From Brevibacillus panacihumi W25 (GTDB lineage: Bacteria > Bacillota > Bacilli > Brevibacillales > Brevibacillaceae), in the NCBI RefSeq assembly GCF_000503775.1, contig NZ_KI629785.1, forward strand, positions 867,501 to 931,500: 64,000 nt of DNA, written 5' to 3'. The position numbers were made by a program, and so were the translations under genes. This document shows, piece by piece, positions 1-8,554 of this stretch (the stretch's first letter is position 1; each line of letters starts with the position of its first letter). Below the pieces are notes generated by a model, which saw only the letters and a program-made list of their open reading frames with translations, had not been told where the DNA came from and did not search any database.

Positions 1-424
1 CTACCTTGATTTGCGGCAGTGCACGCAAAATATGCGTCCCGACGATGCGGTTCATCTCCATGGATGGAGTCGGATACCGCTTGTCCGCACGGCGTGTCAC
101 GACACGGAACGTCCGCGGCTGCGGGTCCATCTGGCGGATCAACTCGAGCGCCCTCGTCTTGATCGTCTCCTGGTCAGGCTCGACGTGGATCGTAGGGCTG
201 AACGAAGAGATTCCGAATACGCGTTTGAGCCGCTCCATGACTTCATGCGCATCCTCTCCGTGCAGTTCCACATACATTCGCCCGTAATTACGGCGCACCT
301 TTACCTTGAAAAAGGAACGCAAGACGCTTTTTACGCTTCGAGCCAATGCCTCCTCAAATTGATCGCGATTGCGCCCTTTCAAGGCAAGCTCGCCATAGCG
401 AATCAAAATTACATCGTAGTTCAT
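1..424 (-). CDS. thiI: tRNA 4-thiouridine synthase ThiI, N-terminal part (gene runs off the window)
   Basis: ThiI transfers sulfur from a cysteine desulfurase persulfide to U8 of tRNA and to the thiazole precursor of thiamine. The reverse-strand reading opens MNYDVILIRYGELALKGRNR, the characteristic ThiI start, and continues into the ferredoxin-like and THUMP region; about 141 codons are present and the PP-loop and rhodanese parts lie outside. The ATG at 424 follows a GAAGGAG ribosome binding site. It lies 29 bases downstream of a cysteine desulfurase gene on the same strand, its expected sulfur donor, as in Bacillus subtilis nifZ-thiI. Family assignment is firm. Confidence 0.93.
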   Translation of the reverse strand, partial: MNYDVILIRYGELALKGRNRDQFEEALARSVKSVLRSFFKVKVRRNYGRMYVELHGEDAHEVMERLKRVFGISSFSPTIHVEPDQETIKTRALELIRQMDPQPRTFRVVTRRADKRYPTPSMEMNRIVGTHILRALPQIKV

Positions 425-453
425 GTCAGTCTCCTTCTCAGTTTCCCTAATTT

Positions 454-1596
454 TTATTTCATATAAGAACGCAATGTCTTCACGCAATCCCGCAACGCCA
501 CGATAAACTGTTCAACCTCATCGGCTGTATTGTCTCGGCCGAGACTGATGCGCAACGAAGAAGAAGCGCATTCAGTCCCCACCCCGATCGCCATCAGCAC
601 TCGACTGGGTTCATTCGCCTTGGAGGAGCAGGCCGACTTGGTGGAGACGAGAAATCCCCGTTCTTCGAGGGAATGCAGCAGCACTTCCGCCTTCACTCCG
701 GGAACAGACAGATTCATAATGTGAGGCGCTGTTCCTTTTGCCGGCGTATTGACCTGAATTCCTTCGATCGGGGAAACCCCTTCCCGCAGCTGTTCAAGCA
801 GACGCTGCAGACGTGAGGGTTCATCTGCACCCGACTCCTGCAGCAGGCGGAATGCTTTGGCCAATCCTGCGATTGCCGGCAGATTTTCCGTACCGGAGCG
901 AACCCCTGCCTCCTGCCCGCCACCGGTGAGCAGCGGTTGGATAATCAAGCCTTCCCTTTTATAGAGAATGCCGATGCCGCGTGGACCATGGAATTTATGA
1001 GCAGACAAGCTCAGCAGGTCGATGCCGGATTCTTTGATTCGCAGCGGAACCTTGCCGATTCCCTGCACCGCGTCGACATGGAAAAGAACCTTGGGAAATT
1101 GCTTGAGCCACTTTCCGATCTCTTCGACTGGCTGTATCGTGCCCAACTCATTATTTACGTGCATGACGGAGACGAGGATCGTATCAGGCCGCATTGCCTT
1201 TTGTACGTCTGCCACGGATACTCGTCCCTCATGATCCACTGGCAGATACGTCACGGTAAAGCCCATCGACTCCAGTTGCTTGCAAACGTCATACACGGCG
1301 GGATGCTCGATTTGCGTCGTGATGATATGCTTCCCTCTGCCTTGATATTGGAAAGCGACACCTTTTATCGCCGCATTGTTGCTCTCTGTCCCGCCTGAAG
1401 TAAAAAAGATCTCGCCTGGCTTGCAGCCGAGATATCCGGCAGCTACAGCCCGCGCTTGGTTCAAAATATTTTCTGCTTCTACACCTTTGCGATGAAGAGA
1501 AGATGGATTGCCATAATAGCTTGACATCGCCTTGCTCATCGTCTCAATGACCTGTGGATGGGGACGGGTAGTCGCACTGTTATCGAAATAAATCAC
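454..1596 (-). CDS. Cysteine desulfurase (NifS/IscS family, NifZ-like partner of ThiI)
   Basis: A PLP enzyme that removes sulfur from L-cysteine and holds it as a persulfide. The protein starts (V/M)IYFDNSATTRPHP, contains the PLP-lysine motif SAHKFHGPRGIG near residue 200, and the persulfide cysteine in the loop STKSACSS near residue 322. About 380 residues is the usual size. I place the start at the GTG at 1596 because AGAAAGGTG precedes it at good spacing; an ATG at 1644 would add 16 atypical residues. It is immediately upstream of thiI, which suggests a dedicated tRNA-thiolation/thiamine sulfur relay. Confidence 0.93.
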   Translation of the reverse strand: MIYFDNSATTRPHPQVIETMSKAMSSYYGNPSSLHRKGVEAENILNQARAVAAGYLGCKPGEIFFTSGGTESNNAAIKGVAFQYQGRGKHIITTQIEHPAVYDVCKQLESMGFTVTYLPVDHEGRVSVADVQKAMRPDTILVSVMHVNNELGTIQPVEEIGKWLKQFPKVLFHVDAVQGIGKVPLRIKESGIDLLSLSAHKFHGPRGIGILYKREGLIIQPLLTGGGQEAGVRSGTENLPAIAGLAKAFRLLQESGADEPSRLQRLLEQLREGVSPIEGIQVNTPAKGTAPHIMNLSVPGVKAEVLLHSLEERGFLVSTKSACSSKANEPSRVLMAIGVGTECASSSLRISLGRDNTADEVEQFIVALRDCVKTLRSYMK

Positions 1597-1769
1597 TTGC
1601 CTACACCTTTCTTGGGGCATCTGCCCTAGTCTACGCTTCATCATAACATGACTTTTCCCTGATCACATATAGCCAAAAATCATGTCTGCTCTCTATTTTC
1701 CCCACCTTTTACAGCTGCCATATCCATTTTCAACCCATGATTGAGCGTTTGTTCACAATCCGTTCACGA

Positions 1770-1783
1770 AGTAACCGCTTACA
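1770..1783. promoter_or_regulatory. Candidate cre site (CcpA-binding)
   Basis: AGTAACCGCTTACA, reverse TGTAAGCGGTTACT, matches the catabolite-responsive-element core (TGNAANCGNWWNCA) at all but one fixed position. It ends 15 bases before the -35 of the promoter for the 49-codon gene, the side expected for activation rather than repression. ccpA itself is in this window. The role is inferred. Confidence 0.45.
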
Positions 1784-1798
1784 CCCATAAATAGGCTC

Positions 1799-1827
1799 TT
1801 TACATCGCCAGTTCCTTTCTTTAGAAT
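1799..1827 (+). promoter_or_regulatory. Sigma-A type promoter for the 49-codon gene
   Basis: TTTACA and TAGAAT are separated by 17 bases, 50 bases upstream of the start codon at 1877. Found by eye; the -35 is one base from consensus and the -10 is one base from TATAAT. Confidence 0.55.
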
Positions 1828-1876
1828 AGTCAATAAATTTAGATAAAAACAAAAAACAACTTAGGAGAGAGCAACC

Positions 1877-2026
1877 ATGACTACGCAAGCCATGCAAGAA
1901 AAAATCAGCAAAATGGAAGCAGAGATAAAAAAACTGCAAGCTGAACTAGCCAAAATGAACAAAAAAAATACACCTCGCTTCGAACGCTCAGAAATTGCCT
2001 ATCTCAACGAAGTGTACAACGGGTAA
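1877..2026 (+). CDS. Small coiled-coil protein, 49 residues, unknown function
   Basis: ATG preceded by TTAGGAGAGAGCAACC, a strong ribosome binding site at proper spacing. The protein has a lysine/glutamate heptad-like stretch (EKISKMEAEIKKLQAELAKM), predicted to form a short coiled coil, then a polar tail ending VYNG. It has its own promoter (1799-1827) with a candidate cre site upstream and a terminator downstream, so it appears to be a monocistronic small gene. I do not recognise a family. Confidence 0.75.
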   Translation: MTTQAMQEKISKMEAEIKKLQAELAKMNKKNTPRFERSEIAYLNEVYNG

Positions 2027-2049
2027 TGTTCTGTTTCCTTAAAAAAGCT

Positions 2050-2104
2050 ACAGCGTGACGCTTTGCTCTCTGATTTGATCGAGCAAGACATCACGCTGTT
2101 TTTG
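2050..2104. terminator. Bidirectional rho-independent terminator
   Basis: Stem ACAGCGTGA/TCACGCTGT with an inner GCTC/GAGC stem, followed by TTTTTG on the plus strand and by a run of Ts on the minus strand. It sits between the convergent 49-codon gene and dapF. Confidence 0.75.
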
Positions 2105-2111
2105 TGTCCAT

Positions 2112-2972
2112 CTATTTGTAAGGAATCGGCCCCTGGTAGACACCGGAAAAAACTTCTTCCGCCGGACCTGTCATGATGACGCGGTTGTCGCTCTCACGCC
2201 ACTCAATGAACAGATCCCCGCCAGCGAGATGAACCGTTACTTCCCGATCCGTCTTCCCTCTGAGGCAGGCTGCGACAGCCGCGGCGCAAGCCCCGGTCCC
2301 ACAGGCAAGTGTCACGCCAGTCCCCCGCTCCCAAACGCGGAATTCGATTTCCTGCCGATTCAAAACCTGAATGAACTCGACATTGGTCCGCTCCGGGAAC
2401 CACTCATGAAACTCCACTTGAGGCCCGTACAGCCGTACATCTTCATCACGTACTTCATCCACGAACAGAACTGCATGCGGATTGCCCATCGAGACAGCCG
2501 TCATCGTAAAGGAAGCATCGACGACATCTATCACTTCTTCTACGGCCCGTTCCTCGGGAATGCCCGTCATCGGAATCGCTGATCGCTCAAAGCGCGGTTC
2601 GCCCATATCGATGCTGACCTGATCCACTTTTCCATCCGGACCTACCGACACGACAGGAGCCATGATTCCGCCTAATGTCTCCACCGTGAACCTCGTCTCT
2701 TGGGTCAATCCATGGTCGAATACATACTTGCTCACGCAGCGAAGTCCATTCCCGCAGTTTTTCGCTTCGCTCCCGTCATTGTTGAAGACGCGCATCCGGA
2801 AATCTGCCCGCTCCGAAGGAAGAATCAGGATGAGGCCATCTCCCCCGATCCCGAAGTGGCGGTCACTCACCTGCCGAGCCAGCTCAGGCAGGTCCACACG
2901 GCTCACATCTTCCTCAAAACAGTTGACATACACGTAGTCGTTGCCTAATCCATGCATCTTCGTGAACTTCAT
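2112..2972 (-). CDS. dapF: Diaminopimelate epimerase DapF
   Basis: PLP-independent racemase converting LL- to meso-diaminopimelate for lysine and peptidoglycan synthesis. It starts MKFTKMHGLGNDYVYVN, the family's opening. The two catalytic cysteines are in NCGNGLRC (near residue 73) and ACGTGACAA (near residue 222). Its 286 residues are normal. A GAGGAGTAGAGGA ribosome binding site precedes the ATG. It appears monocistronic; the divergent upstream region holds three consecutive hairpins. Confidence 0.96.
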   Translation of the reverse strand: MKFTKMHGLGNDYVYVNCFEEDVSRVDLPELARQVSDRHFGIGGDGLILILPSERADFRMRVFNNDGSEAKNCGNGLRCVSKYVFDHGLTQETRFTVETLGGIMAPVVSVGPDGKVDQVSIDMGEPRFERSAIPMTGIPEERAVEEVIDVVDASFTMTAVSMGNPHAVLFVDEVRDEDVRLYGPQVEFHEWFPERTNVEFIQVLNRQEIEFRVWERGTGVTLACGTGACAAAVAACLRGKTDREVTVHLAGGDLFIEWRESDNRVIMTGPAEEVFSGVYQGPIPYK

Positions 2973-3016
2973 TCCTCTACTCCTCTTTTTCTTTGTTTAG
3001 GTTGATTTTGTTTATG

Positions 3017-3092
3017 TGAAAAACGTCTCGACGTTTTTCATAAAAGTGGATATGACCGCTTGCGGTCAAGCAAAACGGTCGTGAACGTTTTG
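3017..3092. repeat. Three consecutive perfect hairpins upstream of dapF
   Basis: 3017-3040: TGAAAAACGT, loop CTCG, ACGTTTTTCA. 3053-3068: TGACCGC, TT, GCGGTCA. 3071-3092: CAAAACG, 8-base loop, CGTTTTG. They fill most of the region between dapF and the divergent DUF84 gene. They could fold in the dapF 5' leader or act as DNA sites; the sequence does not decide. Confidence 0.7.
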
Positions 3093-3189
3093 TATGAATT
3101 ATCTTAACATATTGGTCAACCTTCGTGGAGAAAACTGTAGAATGGTATACTACTCCTGAAATCAATGTGTGGAAAAGGAGTTCGATGAC

Positions 3190-3723
3190 ATGGATTATGC
3201 CCAATTTCGCTATGCACTGGGAACCCAGAATGGTGCAAAAAGGCGGGCGGTGGTGCAGGCAACCGGAGTAGAACCGTCATGTCTGTCGGTTCCTTCCGGG
3301 GTATCGGACCAGCCCATGTCCGAAGAAGAGACAATCCGAGGAGCGATCAATCGCGCAAAAGCCGTGCTGGAAAAGCTCCCCGAGCACCACATCGGCCTGG
3401 GCCTGGAAGGAGGTTTGATGCTCGACCAAGCATACACCCAGCAGTGGTACCTGATCTCCATCTGCGCTGCCTGGGATGGCAATCAATTGTCTATAGGAAA
3501 AGGACTCAGCTTTCCCATTCCGCTTCAAGCCGCACAGCGAATTGTACAGGAGGGTATCGAGCTGAGTACTGTCATTGATGAGTGGGGCAACACAAGGGGC
3601 AGCAATCAACAGGGAGGGGCATACGCTTTGTTGACGGAAGGGCGCATCCAGCGCGCTGACGTGTTCCAACAAGCCGTTATTGCCGCCATTACTCCTTTTA
3701 TCTCCCCGCTGTACAAGCTGTAG
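3190..3723 (+). CDS. DUF84 family NTP phosphatase (inosine/xanthosine triphosphatase-like)
   Basis: Members of this family (YjjX type) hydrolyse non-canonical purine triphosphates such as ITP and XTP, keeping them out of nucleic acids. The protein has the family's GTQNGAKRRAV opening, the GVSDQPMSEEETIRGAINRA segment and the GLGLEGG substrate-site motif. It is 177 residues from the ATG at 3190, which lies nine bases after AAAAGGAG; an upstream GTG at 3169 would precede that site. A terminator follows directly. Substrate is inferred from the family. Confidence 0.82.
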   Translation: MDYAQFRYALGTQNGAKRRAVVQATGVEPSCLSVPSGVSDQPMSEEETIRGAINRAKAVLEKLPEHHIGLGLEGGLMLDQAYTQQWYLISICAAWDGNQLSIGKGLSFPIPLQAAQRIVQEGIELSTVIDEWGNTRGSNQQGGAYALLTEGRIQRADVFQQAVIAAITPFISPLYKL

Positions 3724-3730
3724 ACAGACA

Positions 3731-3759
3731 AAAACCTCTCCAGCCATAGGAGAGGTTTT
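3731..3759. terminator. Rho-independent terminator
   Basis: AAAACCTCTCC, a 7-base loop, GGAGAGGTTTT: an 11-bp perfect stem just after the DUF84 stop codon. The A/T flanks let it work in both directions, also for the convergent membrane-protein gene. Confidence 0.85.
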
Positions 3760-3786
3760 GCCCGCGGGTTTTGATGTGCTGGCAGG

Positions 3787-4362
3787 TTATCGCGTCGTAA
3801 AGTACGGATAGATAACCAGGGCACCCAAAATGCCAGCCGCCCCAAGTACAATCGCCCATACTCCCGTCATTTTCGCATCGCGGCGATAGGCGACAATCCC
3901 CAGCACAATCCCCACAATTCCGAGCAGGTATGGCCACATAAACAAAGAAAGAATAGACAGCACAAGCCCAGTAATTCCGATGCCTTTGGCTCCTGCTCTC
4001 GGGCTTCCATCGATTTCCTGGTCGTCTGCCCGTCGCGAGCGCGGAATCGGCTCGGCTATTTCTGCTGCTGACTCGACATCATTGTCGCGTACGTTCGAAG
4101 CCGTAATGCGCTTCTCCTCCGTACCTCTTTCTTCACTCATCCCTGTCTGCCCGGCTTCCTCACCAACCAGTTCACCTCTGTAGCGTTCTGTCTGTGTATA
4201 CGGATCATACTCGATGCGTCGCTTGGCATTCGCTTCGCCATCAGTCAGGGCAGCGCTTGTCCATGTATCGGCTGCGAACTCCGTATCATGCAGATCGACC
4301 GTCTCAGAAAAACCGGTATCTTCCTTGCGCCTCGCAGTCATACGTTCATCTTGGTCCGTCAT
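3787..4362 (-). CDS. Membrane protein with disordered acidic N-terminus and DUF4190-like C-terminus
   Basis: 191 residues. The first 120 or so are polar, rich in Glu, Asp, Arg and Thr, and look disordered. The C-terminal third has two or three hydrophobic segments (GIGITGLVLSILSLF, LLGIVGIVLGIVAY and VWAIVLGAAGILGALVIY) with the small-residue pattern of DUF4190-like proteins. Function unknown. The gene stands alone between a convergent DUF84 gene and a divergent nucleotidase gene. Confidence 0.7.
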   Translation of the reverse strand: MTDQDERMTARRKEDTGFSETVDLHDTEFAADTWTSAALTDGEANAKRRIEYDPYTQTERYRGELVGEEAGQTGMSEERGTEEKRITASNVRDNDVESAAEIAEPIPRSRRADDQEIDGSPRAGAKGIGITGLVLSILSLFMWPYLLGIVGIVLGIVAYRRDAKMTGVWAIVLGAAGILGALVIYPYFTTR

Positions 4363-4456
4363 GGCATGCTCAGCCCCTTTTGGAAAAGGATTTGTTGGTG
4401 AAGGAAGTAGCCTTATTGTCTGCCTTGGGTGTACAATTTAAACGGGAGGCGAGAGG

Positions 4457-5047
4457 ATGAAATCAGGAAAAGTCCTAACCATTGGCATAGATATAGACGG
4501 TACAGTAACTTCACCAAGCAGTATTGTACCTCTCATGAACGAATGCTTTGGAAAAAATTTACGCTATGAAGATTGCCTGGAGTACAACCTGGCCAATATT
4601 TACAAGATTACCGATGAGGAATTTGCCGACTGGCTGGATCAGTACGGCGAACGGCTTTATCATGAGGCTCCTGTACACGGGAATGCAGATCAAATCCTGC
4701 GAAGCTGGCATCAGGAGCATAAACTGATCTATATCAGCGCGAGGGAAGACCGTCACCGTGAAGTAACCTTAAACTGGTTTTCCCGTTACCACATTCCCTA
4801 CGATGAAGTAGATTTGATCGGTTCTCACGACAAGCTGGCATCAGCTCGCAAATGGGAGGTCAATCTGTTCCTCGAGGATCGGTTGGAAAATGCTCTGCAA
4901 TTGTCGGAGGAATTGGAAATTCCTATATTTTTATTTGATACCCCGTACAATCAGGGTGTTTTGCCAGATTTCATTCACCGGGTCTACACCTGGGAGGAAG
5001 TAAACCATAAGGTAAAGCAGCTATTTCCTCAAACTGCTTCTCGGTAA
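4457..5047 (+). CDS. HAD-family 5'(3')-deoxyribonucleotidase-like protein
   Basis: 196 residues. HAD motif I is GIDIDGTVTSP near residues 10-20, motif II is YISAR near residue 95, and acidic motif III/IV is LFLEDR near residue 140. The layout matches the NT5C/YqfW/YorS type of nucleotidase, which dephosphorylates deoxynucleoside monophosphates. A GGGAGGCGAGAGG ribosome binding site precedes the ATG. Followed by its own terminator. Substrate is inferred. Confidence 0.8.
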   Translation: MKSGKVLTIGIDIDGTVTSPSSIVPLMNECFGKNLRYEDCLEYNLANIYKITDEEFADWLDQYGERLYHEAPVHGNADQILRSWHQEHKLIYISAREDRHREVTLNWFSRYHIPYDEVDLIGSHDKLASARKWEVNLFLEDRLENALQLSEELEIPIFLFDTPYNQGVLPDFIHRVYTWEEVNHKVKQLFPQTASR

Positions 5048-5054
5048 TACAGGG

Positions 5055-5090
5055 AAAAGACGTACCACTCCACCGGAGGATACGTCTTTT
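5055..5090. terminator. Rho-independent terminator
   Basis: AAAAGACGTA ... TACGTCTTTT, a 10-bp stem with a 16-base loop, between the nucleotidase gene and the convergent DUF1540 gene; usable from both strands. Confidence 0.8.
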
Positions 5091-5103
5091 CTAGCGCAAG
5101 GGT

Positions 5104-5340
5104 TTACTTGCTTTTGGAGTTCTTGGGTTTGAACGTCAGACAACAGGTTTGGGAAGAAGTATTGGCTGCATCTTGATGGCTGGTTTCCGTGCTGCTGCCA
5201 CCACCGTACTCACCTGCAAATTCTACATCGAGGTTTTGTTTCGCGTGTGCATCAATTTCAACCAGGATCTCATCAGCGCTGCATTTGTTGCCTTCTGCCC
5301 AATACGTACAGTTGGCTACACTGCAATTTACTGTCGGCAT
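5104..5340 (-). CDS. DUF1540 domain protein (small cysteine-rich)
   Basis: 78 residues beginning MPTVNCSVANCTYW, the typical DUF1540 opening, with further cysteines in GNKCSADEI and SQTCCL. The spaced cysteines suggest metal binding or disulfides, but no function is established that I can cite. Start taken at the ATG at 5340, eight bases after AGGGGG; a GTG at 5349 is possible but too close to that site. Confidence 0.82.
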   Translation of the reverse strand: MPTVNCSVANCTYWAEGNKCSADEILVEIDAHAKQNLDVEFAGEYGGGSSTETSHQDAANTSSQTCCLTFKPKNSKSK

Positions 5341-5431
5341 TCCTATCACCCCCTAGGGGCTATCCTTCACCTTCACCATTCAGCTTATACTTGGCAATCC
5401 CCAACACACTTCCAAAGGAGACTTCCTTTTC

Positions 5432-6211
5432 ATGACTTCTTCACGTGTCGTCGTCATTACCGGAGCCACAGGCGGGCTTGGCCGCGCGCTTGTCGAGCTC
5501 CATCTGAAAAAAGGCGATCAGGTCATCGCAACAGGCCGCCGAGAACAAGCGCTTGCTGCCTTGTCCCAGCACCTCCCTGCTACGGATCTGTTGCATACCT
5601 ATACCCTTGATGTAAGCAGCAATGAAGCAGTGCGCCAACTCGTCGCCTGGGTGCAGGTGCGTTTTGGACATTGCGATCTCTTGTACAACAATGCAGGCAC
5701 AGCCGTTTTCACGCCGCTGACGGACATGCGGCTGGAGGAATTGGATGAGACTTTGCTCACCAACATCGCGGGAGTCATGTATCTGACACGGGCTTTTTTG
5801 CCGATGATGCTGCAGGCCCGCTCTGGACATATCGTCAATATAGCCTCCCTGGCAGGACAGGTAGCGACAGCCAAAGCAGCCGTCTACGCAGCCAGCAAAG
5901 CGGCGGTAATCCGCTTCAGCGAAGGTCTTCGCCATGAGCTGGCAGGAACAGGTGTCAGCGTTACCTGCGCCATGCCTGGTCCGATCGATACGCCTTTTTT
6001 GGATCGCGCCGATCATACGGGAGCCTATCGCAACAAGGTGCGCCGCTACCTGCTCACACCGGAGCAGACCGCGGAACGAATAGGGAAGGCAGTGGAAAAA
6101 AGGCAGCCTGAGATCGCCTTGCCGCTACGCCTTTCTTTCCTCTCCCAGCTCTACTCCCTCCTGCCCCACTGGTTGAAGCGAATCGCCGCCCCGCTGATCA
6201 ACCGCAAGTGA
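5432..6211 (+). CDS. Short-chain dehydrogenase/reductase (SDR), YqjQ-like
   Basis: 259 residues of classical SDR. NAD(P)-binding TGATGGLGRAL is near residue 10, NNAG near residue 88, the catalytic Ser in NIASLAG near residue 140, and YAASK (Tyr and Lys) near residue 153. AAAGGAGACTTCCTTTTC precedes the ATG. An arginine after the first strand (ATGRREQ) suggests NADP(H). The C-terminal tail is basic and hydrophobic (LSQLYSLLPHWLKRIAAP), perhaps membrane associated. The 3' end overlaps the convergent MFS gene by 87 bases. Substrate unknown. Confidence 0.85.
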   Translation: MTSSRVVVITGATGGLGRALVELHLKKGDQVIATGRREQALAALSQHLPATDLLHTYTLDVSSNEAVRQLVAWVQVRFGHCDLLYNNAGTAVFTPLTDMRLEELDETLLTNIAGVMYLTRAFLPMMLQARSGHIVNIASLAGQVATAKAAVYAASKAAVIRFSEGLRHELAGTGVSVTCAMPGPIDTPFLDRADHTGAYRNKVRRYLLTPEQTAERIGKAVEKRQPEIALPLRLSFLSQLYSLLPHWLKRIAAPLINRK

Positions 6212-7459
6212 TTCTTGCTGATCCAAGCCTCGCAAAAGAACCAGGGCAAGAAGTCCCGTCAGGATACAGGCAGCCGCTCCCGCTCCCAATAATCCACGAA
6301 CGCCTAAAACGGGAATCAAAACGCCACAGACGGCGGCCCCTGCCGGCATCCCGGTCCCTGTGATCGTACGGATGCTCGTCATAACCCTTCCGAGCAAATG
6401 ATCCGGCACATGATTTTGCAGGTAGCTGCGGTAGAGAATGTTATAGGGCGAAAAGCTCAATCCGGCAATCCCCATCGCGAGCATGGCGACCTCCAGTCTT
6501 GTAAACAAAGCCAACGGGAGTGTCGCCAATCCCCAGAGGACAATGATTCCGCCAAGCGTCACGCCTGTAGCCAGCTTCCAGCGAACAGCAGTAAACAGCA
6601 ATGACCCCAACAGGGCGCCTCCGGCCAGTGAAGACCATAGCATCCCCAAGCCCACTGGTCCTGCTGCCAAATCCTTGTTGGCGTATAAAGGCAACGCTAC
6701 CTCTACTGGTCCGTAGCCCATGTTGAACAAAAACGTAAAGATAACCAGCAGCAGCATTTCCTTACGACCAAACAAATAGCGGTACCCGACGCGCATATCT
6801 GCGAGCAGGGAGCGTAAGAACGGACCCACTTTCTTCGCCGCACTCCCCGACGATGCTTCCTGATCTTGAACCTGGTGAGCGATAAGCTGTCTCGGCAGCC
6901 GCGAAAAACAAAAAGCGCAGACAAAAAAGCTGGCTGCATTGAGAATCAGGACATGAGCCGGTCCGATCCACCCGATCAGCACACCTGCCATGGCAGGCCC
7001 CAGCATGTAGACGATCTGCCACTGACTTTCCATGACCCCGTTAGCCTTTACCAGCAGTTCCTTTTTCGGGACAAGCCGCGGCAATAAAGTCTGGGCGCCA
7101 GCCGAGCTCAGAGGTGACAAAATCCCCGCACAGACAACCAGTATGTAAACGAGCAGGCGCGGAACCTGTTCCATCTGCAGCAGCGCAACAAGTCCGAAAA
7201 AAATCACGCCTCGCCCCACATTGTCCACCACAATCAGTTTCGTGCGGTCGTAACGGTCCAACAGCACGCCTGCAACCAATCCGGCAAAAACCGCTGGCAG
7301 CATATACGCCATGATGATGCCGCCCATCGCCACAGGGGACTGGGTTCTTTCCATTACGAACCAGCTTAGCGCCATCCAGCCCATTTGATCGCCTAAACCC
7401 GATAAAAACAGACCTAGCCAATACCAGCGGAAGGGACGCTGAAGCCATAGCTCCTTCAT
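6125..7459 (-). CDS. MFS transporter (MFS_3/EntS-like exporter)
   Basis: 444 residues with about twelve hydrophobic segments. The inter-helix motif GVLLDRYDRTK after helix 2 is typical of drug/siderophore exporters of this group. The ATG is preceded by AAAGAAGGGGG. A clear promoter lies just upstream (7495-7522). The last 29 codons (charged tail after the final helix) overlap the convergent SDR gene. It is the first of three related exporters within 7 kb. Confidence 0.85.
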   Translation of the reverse strand: MKELWLQRPFRWYWLGLFLSGLGDQMGWMALSWFVMERTQSPVAMGGIIMAYMLPAVFAGLVAGVLLDRYDRTKLIVVDNVGRGVIFFGLVALLQMEQVPRLLVYILVVCAGILSPLSSAGAQTLLPRLVPKKELLVKANGVMESQWQIVYMLGPAMAGVLIGWIGPAHVLILNAASFFVCAFCFSRLPRQLIAHQVQDQEASSGSAAKKVGPFLRSLLADMRVGYRYLFGRKEMLLLVIFTFLFNMGYGPVEVALPLYANKDLAAGPVGLGMLWSSLAGGALLGSLLFTAVRWKLATGVTLGGIIVLWGLATLPLALFTRLEVAMLAMGIAGLSFSPYNILYRSYLQNHVPDHLLGRVMTSIRTITGTGMPAGAAVCGVLIPVLGVRGLLGAGAAACILTGLLALVLLRGLDQQESLAVDQRGGDSLQPVGQEGVELGEERKA

Positions 7460-7494
7460 GCAGAATCCCCCTTCTTTTTGTAGATTTTGACTTT

Positions 7495-7522
7495 ATTATA
7501 ACTTGTTAACATACTTTTTCAA
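7495..7522 (-). promoter_or_regulatory. Sigma-A promoter for the first MFS gene
   Basis: On the minus strand, TTGAAA (7522-7517), 16 bases, TATAAT (7500-7495), about 35 bases before the start codon at 7459. Confidence 0.65.
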
Positions 7523-7575
7523 TCATTATATTTCGAAAATAGAAAAAAGTTATTTCATTGTTCTCTACACAAAAC

Positions 7576-7604
7576 AAGCCCCCGATCTCCACGCTGCGGG
7601 GCTT
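7576..7604. terminator. Rho-independent terminator after the broken MFS gene
   Basis: AAGCCCC and GGGGCTT pair around a 15-base loop, with T-rich sequence on the minus-strand exit. It lies just past the stop codon of the split MFS gene. Confidence 0.65.
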
Positions 7605-7618
7605 GCCTTTTTCCCATA

Positions 7619-8554
7619 CTATTCTGTTCCCGCTTCTCTTCGCTGCAGTTGGCGTCGGCTCCACAACCAGCCCACCCCCGCAACAATCCCAAACACAGCC
7701 AGCCATACGGAGGAGACTGCGCTTCCGACATGCTCGGCGCCAACGCCCAAAATCAGACAGCTGGCCGAAAAGCTCCCCATCGTCGCCATCTCCCGAATGG
7801 AGAAAACGCGTGCCAGGTATGCTGGATCCGTAAGACGCTGCAGCTTCGTGACAGAAAGAATCGACGAGAGGAACGAAGCGAAGGCGCAGAACAAGATTGC
7901 GACTGCCATTCCCATGATCGGCTGGATATGGAAGACTGCATATATGCAGATTCCCATCGCCACCAAGGCCCAGCCCTGTGCGACAGAGAGCTTATGGTCG
8001 CTGAACCGGTCCGCCAGTTTGGTGGCAATCACACCTGCGATCACTCCGCCAAGTCCGAGCGGAATGTCCAGCAGCCCGAATACGTACAAGCCCTCTCCCC
8101 GCTCCTGCAAAATGTAGAACATCAGCATGATGTAATAGGCAGCGCAGATTCGCTCCGCCATCTGATACAGGATCACCCTGCCGATCTCTTTTTGCCGGCT
8201 GATGTAGCGAAAGCCTTCCTGCAAACGCGCAAAGAAACCAGCAGATGCCTGCTGCACGCGTTCTGTCACCAAGGGAGGCAGGCGCAAGAGGATCAAAAGC
8301 GATAGAAAATAACAAGCCGCATCCAGCAAAAAATTATAGCGATAGGAAAACAGGTAGACGAGAATAGCCGCAATCCCTTGGCACACGATAATGAGAAAAG
8401 AAGTCGTCCCCTGCAAAAGGGAGTTGGCCCCCAGTCGATCTTTTTCATCGACGGATTGCACGATCGCTACCTGCATGGCGGGCTGGAAGAAGGCACTGCA
8501 GATATTGACCAGCACCAACAGTAAAAAAGCCACCCACAAAAAAGCAGACGAAGT
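7619..8554 (-). pseudogene. MFS exporter, C-terminal piece, separated from its start by an insertion sequence
   Basis: From about residue 93 on, this encodes helices 4-12 of an EntS-like MFS exporter and ends at a normal stop. Upstream, the frame runs into the left end of an insertion sequence. The missing first 93 codons lie at 10113-10392. Removing 8555-10112 plus one copy of the 4-bp target repeat (ACTT on this strand) joins ...FFFIT to SSAFLWVAF... in frame, giving a 403-residue protein of normal length with no other damage. The insertion is therefore probably recent. A TTG at 8539 could start a 306-residue fragment, but no ribosome binding site supports it. Confidence 0.88.

Noticed and set aside
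2229..2948. Several plus-strand frames opposite dapF
   Set aside because: Shadows of dapF, without start signals or domains.
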